Shown in pieces: positions 26,838 to 36,353 of a stretch of DNA of 64,000 nt. Every line of letters begins with the position of its first letter. Position 1 is the first letter of the stretch. The position numbers and the translations under genes were made by a program. The notes beneath the pieces are model-generated. The model saw nothing but the letters and a program-made list of their open reading frames with translations. It was not told where the DNA came from and did not search any database. The stretch is from Pleomorphomonas sp. (GTDB lineage Bacteria > Pseudomonadota > Alphaproteobacteria > Rhizobiales > Pleomorphomonadaceae), in the NCBI GenBank assembly GCA_030603685.1, contig JAUVXG010000003.1, positions 1-64,000 of the forward strand. Direction: 5' to 3'.

Positions 26838-28187
26838 CTACGAGCCCAGGCCCCAGCCGCCGTCCTTGACGACATAGGCGTCGCGGTTTGCCGCCTCGGG
26901 AGGGACTTCGAGGCTCAGGGCTCCCAGCAGGGTTCTCGTGTTAGCGGCGATGAGGTCGGCCAGTTTCTTCAGGTTCGCCTTGTCGAGCGCCCCGAGGTGG
27001 CTGGCGAGTTGCCTTGCGATGTCTGGGATATGCGTGTCGCGTAGTCGCTTGCGGGCGGCCCCCGTTGCGATGCCGAGCTGTTTCAGGAAGTCGTCGAACT
27101 CACCGGGGCCGATATCCTCGATCCTGTGCGCACCCCCGATCCTGTAGGCCAGCTCGTCGGTCAGGTTGGCGTCGAGGCGGGTCGGCATGACGTCGTAGCG
27201 CGGCGACAGGCGGCTCGCGCCTCTGTGTCCGTAAAGGGTGGCGAAGTTCTTGGCGTGGCCGTCCACGTTGCCGACCAGAAGATCGAAGATGGTGGCCCTG
27301 ATGAAGAACAGCCGCTCTTTGGCCGGGCTGGACGTCAAGTTCAGAACGCGCGCGACACTCCCGACATCGAAGCGGCGTTCGGGCGTTCCACGACGTTCGT
27401 ATTTCATCGAGGAGGGCAGCCCGAGCGCCTGGGCGAAGTCTTCCTGATGGATGCGAACCACGCGGCCGTCTTCATCCAGGGAGCGGTCGTAACGCGTCAC
27501 CAGCAAGGCATCGACGCTGGAGAAGGGGATGACCTTGACGTCGGCGGTTGGAAACCCCGTGTCCCGCGACAGGCGCATGGTGGTGGCTTCGTGGAGAGCG
27601 TCGTTTGGGGGGTCGGGGTCCGGCACCTTGAGGATGTGCGTCGTCGGGGCGCCGGAGCCCTGCACGGGTTCGGCAAAGCGCCCGTCGGGGAGAACAGTCA
27701 GGGCGATCTTCGACTGCATACCGGCCAGAGGGGAGGGATCGTTCATGTCGCTGGGCAGCGTCCGGCGGCGATGCAGGGAGGCGACGATCTCCTCCATGCG
27801 GGCCTCGGAAAGGGGCGTGTAGTCGGTGTCGTAGTTGCCCGGCACCTTCACGGGCGGCGCGCCCTCGGGCAGCACCGAGAGCGCGCCGGCGCAATCCTTG
27901 CCCATGTGGAAGAGGAGCCCGACGATGTCGTCGCGGGAGATTTCGTAGCGCCCTATGATCGAGGCGAGCGCCTGGTCTCTTTCCTGAAGCAGGTTGTCGA
28001 AGAACGCTCTCGCCTGAACGTCCCTGTAAGGCTCGTCCGTCAAAGGCAGGGCGAGGGAGAGGGGGATGGCATCGGGGTCGCGCAGGTGGTCGTGCGCGTA
28101 GGCGAACTCGACGGCGCCGGACGACAGGCGTGAGAGTTTGCCGATAGGGTCGCCAAAACCATCGAGCCGGACGTCAAGAATAGCCAT
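26838..28187 (-). CDS. hipA: HipA-family toxin kinase
   Basis: MQSKIALTVLPDGRFAEP, DLLVGNVDGHAKNFATLY catalytic region, YDVMPT. Confidence 0.93.
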   Translation of the reverse strand: MAILDVRLDGFGDPIGKLSRLSSGAVEFAYAHDHLRDPDAIPLSLALPLTDEPYRDVQARAFFDNLLQERDQALASIIGRYEISRDDIVGLLFHMGKDCAGALSVLPEGAPPVKVPGNYDTDYTPLSEARMEEIVASLHRRRTLPSDMNDPSPLAGMQSKIALTVLPDGRFAEPVQGSGAPTTHILKVPDPDPPNDALHEATTMRLSRDTGFPTADVKVIPFSSVDALLVTRYDRSLDEDGRVVRIHQEDFAQALGLPSSMKYERRGTPERRFDVGSVARVLNLTSSPAKERLFFIRATIFDLLVGNVDGHAKNFATLYGHRGASRLSPRYDVMPTRLDANLTDELAYRIGGAHRIEDIGPGEFDDFLKQLGIATGAARKRLRDTHIPDIARQLASHLGALDKANLKKLADLIAANTRTLLGALSLEVPPEAANRDAYVVKDGGWGLGS

Positions 28188-28191
28188 GACC

Positions 28192-28503
28192 TCAGATCTT
28201 CCTTGCCGTGAGGACCAGACCGATGGATCGGGCGACCTCCAGGGCCTTGTTCATCTCGATGGTCGCCTTGCCGGTTTCGAGGTCGGAGACGAAGCGGCGC
28301 CCGACCCCTGCGAGGGCGGCGAACGCCTGTTGCGACAGCCCCTTGGATTTCCGAGCCTCCCGGACCAGCGCGCCAAGATCCGCGACCTCGCCGATCACCG
28401 CGCTCTCTCGGGCGGATGAACGCGGCGCGGCGGCGCGGAGGGGGGATGGAAGCGTGATCTCTTCCCCTTTGGCGAGGGGCGTGCTTGTCGTCGGTTTCGC
28501 CAT
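28192..28503 (-). CDS. hipB: HipB-family HTH antitoxin
   Basis: LGALVREARKSKGLSQQAFAALAGVGRRFVSDLETGKATIEMNKALEVARSIGL; start MAKPTTST at 28503. Confidence 0.92.
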   Translation of the reverse strand: MAKPTTSTPLAKGEEITLPSPLRAAAPRSSARESAVIGEVADLGALVREARKSKGLSQQAFAALAGVGRRFVSDLETGKATIEMNKALEVARSIGLVLTARKI

Positions 28504-28517
28504 CTTTGCCTCGGCAC

Positions 28518-28634
28518 TGTTACCGTACGGGAGCATACGCCGTATCGAGGGATGGTTCAACGGTGGTTGTTACCGTACGGGAGCAATCGGCGACGATCTG
28601 GCGGATTGACCGGGATTGCTCCCGAACGGGAGCA
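28518..28634. promoter_or_regulatory. Array of three 18-bp palindromic operators upstream of hipBA
   Basis: TGTTACCGTACGGGAGCA at 28518-28535 and 28568-28585; TGCTCCCGAACGGGAGCA at 28617-28634; centre spacings 50 and 49 bp. Confidence 0.85.
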
Positions 28635-28753
28635 GATCGGCGTGTCTCGTCGAAGCAGATCGAAGCGCGAGGCGGATATCCGTCTGGTACCCAATGGCCG
28701 TCTGAGCAATTTCGGGTAGCATGGCGCGGTGGGACAAGTTTCAGGGGGAGTCC

Positions 28754-29089
28754 ATGAAAGTTTGGGCATGTCTGGTCGTCATGTTGCTTTGCACGCCGGC
28801 TTCGGCACAGGTGCTGACGGAAAAGGAGAGCACCCTCGTATCCAACCTCACTGCCGCAAGGGTGCTGGGGGAGAAGTGCAAGGACCGGTACGTTTTCGAC
28901 AAGAAGAAGATTGCTCTTATTTCCAAGAAATACGGCGTCGACATCGATGCCAAGAAATATCGTGCGGAAATGAAGAAGCAGACCGCACTGATCAATCGCT
29001 ACTACAAGGAGATTGGTCCCAAGTTCTGTGATTTCTATTACAAAGAGATGGTCAAGGGGCGTATGGGGGACGTCATCGCCAAGCGGTAG
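28754..29089 (+). CDS. Small secreted hypothetical protein
   Basis: Signal peptide MKVWACLVVMLLCTPASAQ. Confidence 0.65.
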   Translation: MKVWACLVVMLLCTPASAQVLTEKESTLVSNLTAARVLGEKCKDRYVFDKKKIALISKKYGVDIDAKKYRAEMKKQTALINRYYKEIGPKFCDFYYKEMVKGRMGDVIAKR

Positions 29090-29208
29090 GCGAAGCGAGA
29101 AAGGCGAACCGCTCTCAGCTGGCATTTCGTTCGATCTGGAAGAGGCTGTTCCCCAGGGCGGGCCGTGCGACGGGATCGCGAGCGCTTTGCCCTGCGCCAC
29201 TCATGCCG

Positions 29209-29330
29209 CTTCCGTCAGGTTTCGACCTTTCGGGATGGAGGCTGACAGAGGCGGAAGCGCCCGACCGGACGCCGGCCGTTTGGGCCGAAGCCCGCTCGAG
29301 CCGAATGAATCCAGTGCGAGCGGAACGGCG
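29209..29330. repeat. Dispersed repeat family 2
   Basis: CTTCCGTCAGGTTTCGACCTTTCGGGATGGAGGCTGACAGAGGCGGAAGCGCCCGACCGG. Confidence 0.7.
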
Positions 29331-29954
29331 CGGGTCGCCATTTTCAGCCCGATCACGCCGATTTGAACGTTCCGTGAGGAACCATCTGCACAAGCCGCCA
29401 AAAACGACATGCCCCGCTCCATCCGGCTGGGATGAAACGGGGCACGCGCATTTCCTCGATCCGGCAATCGCGATCCATTTCTTAGCAAATGGTCGAGATT
29501 GTCAGTTTTCGTGCGACATACATGGGGTTGTCGCAACGAATTGTTAGGCAATCATTCAGAACTGGAGGTCGCTCAAGGAAGCTATTGTCCAGCGAAGTCT
29601 TGCCTCGATCGAGGATCGATTGCTTAGGTTCACCGGTCACCTCCTTTCGTTTGTTGCGGACAGGTAGGAGCATGAACCCGATTTCATAAGGCCGCAAGTC
29701 AAAAAACAAAGGTGACTATCGATATCCGTATTTGATCAGAGGCCATTGGTCGATGTGGGGCGATCACGCCGGAGAACCGATCGGTCAATCCGGTCTTTCG
29801 GCCCGGCGGCGGCAAAGGGGCGACAAATCGCCATTGCCGCAAGGCGTTAGCGGAAAAGTCATACCAATCGTGCCGCGAGAGCGTCGGTTGGTAAGGTCTG
29901 GTGAACGATGTGGGGCGGCTTGCATTGACGCGGCGCGGCCACAATTCTATGGGA

Positions 29955-29970
29955 GCGAACGTTCGTTCGC
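29955..29970. promoter_or_regulatory. Candidate TetR-family operator (GCGAACG-TT-CGTTCGC)
   Basis: Perfect 7-bp arms, ends 28 bp before TetR start. Confidence 0.7.
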
Positions 29971-29998
29971 ATCCTCGGGTGCGCAAGGGGATACACCT

Positions 29999-30670
29999 AT
30001 GGACTATGGCATGGCGGTGCCAGAGCGGCACGAAGCGCGGCACGAAGCCCTGACGGCGCAGCAAGACGAGCGGCGGTCGCACATCCTCGACGCCGCGCGC
30101 ACCTGTTTTTCGCGCGCCGGCTTCCACCGCACCTCGATGCAGGAGATCTGCGCCGAGGCCAAGATGAGCCCCGGCGGGCTCTACCGCTACTTTGCCTCCA
30201 AGGACGCCATCATCGAGGCGATCGCCCAGGAGGAGCAGTGCGCCGGCCGGCGCATTCTGGAGATCATGCTGGAGCCGGGCTCGCTGCACGACCGGCTGCT
30301 GCGCTGCGGCCTGGCCTACATCGACACCATGCGCGACCGGCGGTCGGTGCAGATGATGCTCGAGGTCTATGTCGAGAGCATGCGCAACACGGCGGTGGCC
30401 GACTTCTTCGCCAAGTGCGAGGTGGAGAACCGCAAGCTGATGCACGAGGTGTTCGCCCAGGCCAAGGCGTCGGGCGAGATCGCCGCCGATGCCGATGTCG
30501 AAACGATCATGATGACGCTGGTCGCCTTCGCCGACGGCGTGATCCTGCGCATGGGTCTCAACCCCGACTACGACGTCGAGCGGGCCGAAACCATCCTGTC
30601 GCGGGTTGTCACCGCCGTCCTGGAAAATGAGGCGCCGAAAGCCGCTCACCCCTTGGCAAATGCGGGGTGA
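29999..30670 (+). CDS. TetR/AcrR family regulator of adjacent RND efflux operon
   Basis: RRSHILDAARTCFSRAGFHRTSMQEICAEAKMSPGGLYRYFASKDAI. Confidence 0.92.
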   Translation: MDYGMAVPERHEARHEALTAQQDERRSHILDAARTCFSRAGFHRTSMQEICAEAKMSPGGLYRYFASKDAIIEAIAQEEQCAGRRILEIMLEPGSLHDRLLRCGLAYIDTMRDRRSVQMMLEVYVESMRNTAVADFFAKCEVENRKLMHEVFAQAKASGEIAADADVETIMMTLVAFADGVILRMGLNPDYDVERAETILSRVVTAVLENEAPKAAHPLANAG

Positions 30671-30745
30671 GGCCACATGTGTTCGCAGATTAACTTTTGT
30701 TCATGTTTCAAGGCCGGCAACAACCGGCGGTGGGGAAGTTCCGCG

Positions 30746-31939
30746 ATGAAGTTCTGGGTCATGCCACTGGCCGGCGCGCTGCTGGCCGGTACGATCGTAA
30801 CGTTGCCGGCGCTGGCGCAGGACGAGGCCGCGGCACCCGCCGCAACGCAGGAGGTCGTGCCGACCGTCAGCGTCATCGAGGCGAGCCGACAGACGCTCAG
30901 CCAGAAGGTGATCGTGACGGGCACGCTGGTGGCCCGCGAGCAAGTGCTGGTGACGCCGGGCGTCGAGGGCCTGAAGATCGAGAGCATCCATTTCGACGCC
31001 GGAGACCGGGTCGAGGAGGGAGCGGTGCTGGCGCGCCTCGCTGTCGACACCATCGACGTGCTGCTCGCCCAGAACACCTCGCAGCTCGCCTCCACCGACG
31101 CGCAGATCGCCCAGGCGCGCGCCCAGGTTTCCTCGGCCGAGGCGCTGGTGACCCAGACGAGCCAGGCGTTCCAACGTGCCCAGGCCCTGGTGGGAACCAA
31201 TGCCATGGCCAAGGACGCCTTCGACCAGCGCCAGCTGGCGGCCGAACAGGCCAAGGCCCAGCTGCAGGTCGCCAAGGAGGCGCTCAGCGCTGCCGAGGCG
31301 CAGCGCAAGCTGGTCGAGGCGCAGCGGGCCGAGACCGAACTGCGCCGTTCCAAGACGGAGATCAAGGCCCCGCGCGCCGGCCTCATCCTCAGCCGCAATG
31401 CGGTAGTGGGGCAGGTCGCCTCGGCCAGCGGCGATCCGCTGTTCGTCATCGCCGAGGACGGCGACATCGAGCTCGACGCCGACGTGACCGAGACGCTGCT
31501 GCCGGAACTCGCCGTCGGACAGAAGGTGACGGTGCAGCCCGCCGGTTCGAGCTCCACGGTGGCGGGCGAGGTGCGCCTGGTGCTGCCGAAGATCGATGCC
31601 GCCACCCGGCTCGGCAAGGCGCGCATCGCCCTGCCGGATGGCAAGGACCTGCGCGTCGGCGCCTTCGCGCGCGGCACCATCGAGGTGGCCAGAAGCGAAG
31701 GGCTGGTGCTGCCGGTGACGGCGGTGAGCGACGAGAACGGCACGCCGACGGTGCAGGTGGTCAAGGACGGCGTCGTCGACACCCGGGAGGTGAAGACCGG
31801 CCTCACCGATGCCGGCCTCGTCGAGGTGACCGACGGCCTCGCCGAGGGCGAGCTGGTGGTGTCCAAGGCCGGAACGTTCCTGAGGGGCGGCGACAAGGTC
31901 AAGCCGCAAGTGACGGATAGCGCGGGAGTGAAGGGATGA
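30746..31939 (+). CDS. RND efflux periplasmic adaptor (MFP) subunit
   Basis: Signal peptide; lipoyl/biotinyl-like and coiled-coil hairpin region; ATGA overlap with RND gene. Confidence 0.93.
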   Translation: MKFWVMPLAGALLAGTIVTLPALAQDEAAAPAATQEVVPTVSVIEASRQTLSQKVIVTGTLVAREQVLVTPGVEGLKIESIHFDAGDRVEEGAVLARLAVDTIDVLLAQNTSQLASTDAQIAQARAQVSSAEALVTQTSQAFQRAQALVGTNAMAKDAFDQRQLAAEQAKAQLQVAKEALSAAEAQRKLVEAQRAETELRRSKTEIKAPRAGLILSRNAVVGQVASASGDPLFVIAEDGDIELDADVTETLLPELAVGQKVTVQPAGSSSTVAGEVRLVLPKIDAATRLGKARIALPDGKDLRVGAFARGTIEVARSEGLVLPVTAVSDENGTPTVQVVKDGVVDTREVKTGLTDAGLVEVTDGLAEGELVVSKAGTFLRGGDKVKPQVTDSAGVKG

Positions 31940-34900
31940 ACTGGAATTTTTCCGCCTGGGCGATCCGCAATCCGGTTCCCCCCATCCTGCTGTTCGTCTG
32001 CCTGATCGCGCTGGGGCTCTACTCGTTCTCCCGGCTGCCGATCACCATGATGCCGAACATCGACCTGCCGCTGATCTCGGTGACCATCACCGACGGCGGG
32101 TCGGCGCCCTCCGAGCTGGAAACGCAGGTGACCAAGCCGGTGGAGGACGCGGTGGCCGGCATTTCCGGCGTGCGTCACATCTACTCGACGGTGACCGACG
32201 GCGTGTCGTCCACCGTGGTCGAGTTCAATCTCGACGTCGCCACCGACCGGGCGCTCAACGACGTCAAGGACGCGGTGGCCGAGATCCGCAGCGACCTGCC
32301 CGGTACCATCGACGAGCCGGTCAGCCGGCGCATCGACGTCGAGGGCCAGGCGATCATCACCTACGCGGCGGCTTCGCCGGCCATGACGCCGGAGGAGCTT
32401 TCCTGGTTCGTCGACGACAAGGTGATCCGCGACCTGCAGACGGTGAGCGGCGTCGGCCGCGTCGAGCGCATGGGCGGCGTCAAGCGCGAGATCCAGGTGC
32501 AGATCGACCCCGACCGCCTGATGGCGCTCGGCATCACCGCCTCGCAGGTCAACGCGGCGCTGAAGTCGGTCAACGCCGACCTCTCCGGCGGCAAGGGCGA
32601 GGTGGGCGGCCAGACGCAGGCCGTGCGCACGCTGGCCAGCGCCCGCACGCTCGCCGACCTCGCGGCGACGCGGCTGCCGCTCGGTGACGGTCGCGACATC
32701 CGCCTCTCGGACGTCGGCCAGGTGGTCGACCACTGGGCCGAGCCGAAGTCCTTCGCCCGCCTCGACGGCCGCCCGGCCGTGGCCTTCGCCATCTACCGCG
32801 CCAAGGGGGCGAGCGACGCCTCGGTGTCGGAAGGCGTCGGCAAGGTGGTGGATCGCCTCGCCAAGGACTATCCGGGCGTGTCGATGAAGCGCATCGACGA
32901 TTCCACGGTGCAGACCTACAACAGCTTCGAGAACTCGATGAAGACGCTGATCGAGGGCGCGCTGCTCGCCGTCATCGTCGTCCTCCTGTTCCTGCGCGAC
33001 ATCCGGGCCACCATCATCTCGGCCATCGCGCTGCCGCTGTCGGCCATTCCCACCTTCTTCGCGCTCGACATGCTGGGCTTCTCGCTCAACATGGTCAGCC
33101 TTCTCGGCATCACGCTGGTGACCGGCATCCTGGTCGACGACGCCATCGTCGAGATCGAGAACATCGTCCGCCACATCCGCACCGGCAAGAAGCCCTATCG
33201 CGCAGCGGTGGAGGCGGCCGACGAGATCGGCCTCGCGGTGATCGCCATCTCGACGACCATCATCGCCATCTTCTCGCCGGTCAGCTTCATGAGCGGTATT
33301 TCCGGCCAGTATTTCCGGCAGTTCGGCCTGACGGTGGCGCTGGCGGTGTTCTTCTCGCTGCTCACCGCCCGCCTGATCACGCCGATGCTGGCCGCCTACT
33401 TCATGAAGACGCCCTACACCGGCGACGGCGAGGACGGCCGGCCCGTCTATCGCGGTTTCGTGCGCACGGCGCTGCGCCGGATCATCTGGTTCGTGCCGTT
33501 CGGCGTGCTGGCCTATTTCGGCGTCTACTGGCTGAAGGACAGCGGCCCGCTGGGCGAGAGCTCGGGCATCTTTGAGGGCGTCGACGCCACGGTGAACTTC
33601 CTCACCCGCTCCGGCGGCGAGATGACGGCGCTGTGGATGGCGGTGGGCGTGGTGTTCTTCGCGCTATTCTCGGCCTGGCTCACCCGTCCGCACCCCGAGG
33701 AGCACGAGGGCGGCCCCTTCGTGCGCGCCTATGCCGCCTTCCTGAAGGTGACGCTGTGGTCGCCGAAGGTGCGCGTGCGCGGCCATGTGTTGAGCCTGCC
33801 GGTGATGCCGGTGGTGACCATCATCGCCTGTCTCGCCACCTTCGTGTTCGCCATGGGGCAGGCGGCCAAGCTGCCGACCGAGCTGTTCGCCCCGGGCGAT
33901 GAGGCGCGCATCGTCACCTCCATCGAACTGCCGCCGGGCTCGACGCTCGACGACACGCAGGTGGTGACCGACACCATCGCCGACCGTCTCCATGCCTTCG
34001 AGGAGGTGAAGAGCGTGTTCGTGATGGGCGGCACCTCGCCGACTGGCACGCTGGAGACGCGCCGCGCCGCCGTCATCGTCAACCTGCTGCCGCGCACCGA
34101 GCGCGTGCGGACCCAGAAGGAGATGGAGTACCAGGTCCAGGACGTGCTGCGCACCATCCCCGACATCCGCTTCTTCTTCGTCAACGAGCGCGGCGACCGC
34201 GAGGCGACCGTCGGCGTGCTGGGCAAGGACGGCGAGGCCGTGGCCAAGGCGGCGGCGGCGCTCGAGGAGGACATGCGGGGCAATCCGATGTTCTCCAACC
34301 CGTCGGCGCTGTCGTCCTTCGCCCGGCCGGAGATCCGCGTGACGCCGCGCCGCGACATCGCCTCCGACCTCGGCGTGTCGACGGATGCGCTGTCGCAGAC
34401 GCTGCGCGTCGCCACGGTCGGCGACGTCGACGCCAACCTTGCCAAGTTCACCGATGGCGACCGGCAGATCCCGGTGCGCGTGCAGCTCGACACCGCCGCC
34501 CGCGGCAACATCGAGACGCTCGCCGCCCTGAAGATCCCCACCGCCTCGGGCACGCCGGTGCCGCTGTCGGCCGTCGCCGACATCGGCTTCGGGCAGGGGC
34601 CGTCGACCATCGACCGCTACGACCGGGCGCGCCTCGTCAAGGTGGGTACCGACATGATGCCGGGCTTCACCTCCGGCCAGGGGCTCGACGAGATCAACGC
34701 CCTGCCGGCGGTGAAGAACTTCCCGGCCGGCGTCACCATCCAGAACACCGGCGACGCCGAGATCCAGGCCGAGATCTTCGAGGCCTTTGCCGTGGCGATG
34801 ATCGCGGGCCTGACCATCGTGTTCATCGTGCTGATCCTGCTGTTCAACAGCGTGTTCCAGCCGATCACCATCCTCGGCTCCATTCCGCTGTCCATCGGCG

Positions 34901-35442
34901 GCGTGGTGGCGGCGCTGCTCATCACCGGTTATGCCGTGTCGATGCCGGTGATCATCGGTATCCTCATGCTGATGGGCATCGTCACCAAGAACGCCATCAT
35001 GCTGGTGGACTTCGCGGTGGAACGTCAGAAGCACGGCCTCAGCGAGACCGAGGCGATCATCGACGCCGGCCGCAAGCGCGCCCGCCCGATCATCATGACG
35101 ACCATCGCCATGGTCGCCGGCATGTACCCGGCTGCGCACGGCGGCGGCCAGGGCGCCGAGTTCATGGCGCCGATGGCCATCGCGGTGATCGGCGGCCTCC
35201 TGGTGTCCACCGTGCTGTCGCTGGTGTTCATCCCGTCGTTCTACCTGATGATCAACCGGCTCAACCGGGCCATCGCCTGGGTGTTCGGCAAGATCGCCGA
35301 TCCCAACGAGTCCGACGAGACGGAGATGGAGGCGGAGACCCATCCGCCGCTACCGGCCCGCCCGCATCTGGTCTCGACCTCGCCGGTCGGGCCGAGGCCA
35401 AAGCTCCTGGGGCCGGACGGCATGCCGCTCGCCGCCGAGTGA
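31936..35442 (+). CDS. RND efflux inner membrane transporter
   Basis: 1168 aa; AcrB-like N-terminus AIRNPVPPILLFVCLIALG; GILVDDAIVEIENI; MGIVTKNAIMLVDFA. Confidence 0.96.
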   Translation: MNWNFSAWAIRNPVPPILLFVCLIALGLYSFSRLPITMMPNIDLPLISVTITDGGSAPSELETQVTKPVEDAVAGISGVRHIYSTVTDGVSSTVVEFNLDVATDRALNDVKDAVAEIRSDLPGTIDEPVSRRIDVEGQAIITYAAASPAMTPEELSWFVDDKVIRDLQTVSGVGRVERMGGVKREIQVQIDPDRLMALGITASQVNAALKSVNADLSGGKGEVGGQTQAVRTLASARTLADLAATRLPLGDGRDIRLSDVGQVVDHWAEPKSFARLDGRPAVAFAIYRAKGASDASVSEGVGKVVDRLAKDYPGVSMKRIDDSTVQTYNSFENSMKTLIEGALLAVIVVLLFLRDIRATIISAIALPLSAIPTFFALDMLGFSLNMVSLLGITLVTGILVDDAIVEIENIVRHIRTGKKPYRAAVEAADEIGLAVIAISTTIIAIFSPVSFMSGISGQYFRQFGLTVALAVFFSLLTARLITPMLAAYFMKTPYTGDGEDGRPVYRGFVRTALRRIIWFVPFGVLAYFGVYWLKDSGPLGESSGIFEGVDATVNFLTRSGGEMTALWMAVGVVFFALFSAWLTRPHPEEHEGGPFVRAYAAFLKVTLWSPKVRVRGHVLSLPVMPVVTIIACLATFVFAMGQAAKLPTELFAPGDEARIVTSIELPPGSTLDDTQVVTDTIADRLHAFEEVKSVFVMGGTSPTGTLETRRAAVIVNLLPRTERVRTQKEMEYQVQDVLRTIPDIRFFFVNERGDREATVGVLGKDGEAVAKAAAALEEDMRGNPMFSNPSALSSFARPEIRVTPRRDIASDLGVSTDALSQTLRVATVGDVDANLAKFTDGDRQIPVRVQLDTAARGNIETLAALKIPTASGTPVPLSAVADIGFGQGPSTIDRYDRARLVKVGTDMMPGFTSGQGLDEINALPAVKNFPAGVTIQNTGDAEIQAEIFEAFAVAMIAGLTIVFIVLILLFNSVFQPITILGSIPLSIGGVVAALLITGYAVSMPVIIGILMLMGIVTKNAIMLVDFAVERQKHGLSETEAIIDAGRKRARPIIMTTIAMVAGMYPAAHGGGQGAEFMAPMAIAVIGGLLVSTVLSLVFIPSFYLMINRLNRAIAWVFGKIADPNESDETEMEAETHPPLPARPHLVSTSPVGPRPKLLGPDGMPLAAE

Positions 35443-35462
35443 GGGCCGAGAAAAGATGACAA

Positions 35463-35503
35463 GGCCGCGCTCTTCACGGAAGTGAGGGCGCGGCTTTCGT
35501 TTG
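35463..35503 (+). terminator. Putative intrinsic terminator (GCCGCGC...GCGCGGC TTTCGTTT)
   Basis: Stem-loop 20 bp after RND stop; near-duplicate at 39752. Confidence 0.75.
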
Positions 35504-35565
35504 GGTGCCCGGTGGTTCTGCCGGGACATGTGCAGCCGCGTGTTCCGTTGTGAGCGGAGTGTTCC

Positions 35566-36342
35566 ATGTTCGAAACCGTCCGTGAGCCCCCGTCTCCAGC
35601 CCCGCACGACACGAGGCCACGGCGCTGGCTCGTCGCGTTGTGGTTGGGGCTCGCATGTCTGGCAATCCTCGCATCCCTTGCGGCCATCCCGCTGGCCTGG
35701 CCCGCCTTGCTCTTCTCCTATCGCTTTGATGGCGGAGCCGTCGTCGTCCACTCCGACCGCCCCATCCCGCCAGAGATCAGCGAGGTGATCGGGGACGTCG
35801 AACGTCGCCTTGCATCATCAGAGTTGCCGGCAGCGGGGCCGTACCAGGTCTATCTCTGCAATGACGTCTGGAAGCTCGCCTATTTCGGCCATCGCCTTTC
35901 CACGGGCTTCGGAGGCGTGACCGATGTCTATCTGACGCGGAACATCTTCATCCGGCCGGCCGACATCCGGACCAACGCGGTCCTGCCGCCCGCCTCATGG
36001 CGCTTCTCGCTCGCGGACAGGCCGCTCTCCTATTTCATCGCCCACGAGATCGCCCATGTTCAGCAGGTCGCGGCGCTGGGGAGGCTCTCCTATTTCAAGG
36101 CGCCGACCTGGCTGCTGGAAGGCTATGCCGACCACGTGGGAAAGGGCGGTGAGTTCGATCTTTCCCGCTCCGTCGACGCGCTGCGTCAGGCGAGCCCGGA
36201 AATGGACCCGCACCTTGGGCTCTACAAGCGCTACCAGCTTGCCGTCGAGATCGCCCTCCGGCAGCACTCCTTCCGAGAGCTGGCGAGCGATCCGCCTGAC
36301 CTGTCGGCCGTGCTGCGCGAGGCGACCGACGGAGGTGGGTAA
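35566..36342 (+). CDS. Membrane-anchored putative zincin metalloprotease
   Basis: TM segment LVALWLGLACLAILASLAAIPLAW; HEIAHV motif with downstream LEGYADHVGKGGEF. Confidence 0.65.
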   Translation: MFETVREPPSPAPHDTRPRRWLVALWLGLACLAILASLAAIPLAWPALLFSYRFDGGAVVVHSDRPIPPEISEVIGDVERRLASSELPAAGPYQVYLCNDVWKLAYFGHRLSTGFGGVTDVYLTRNIFIRPADIRTNAVLPPASWRFSLADRPLSYFIAHEIAHVQQVAALGRLSYFKAPTWLLEGYADHVGKGGEFDLSRSVDALRQASPEMDPHLGLYKRYQLAVEIALRQHSFRELASDPPDLSAVLREATDGGG

Positions 36343-36353
36343 GCCAGCTCCGT

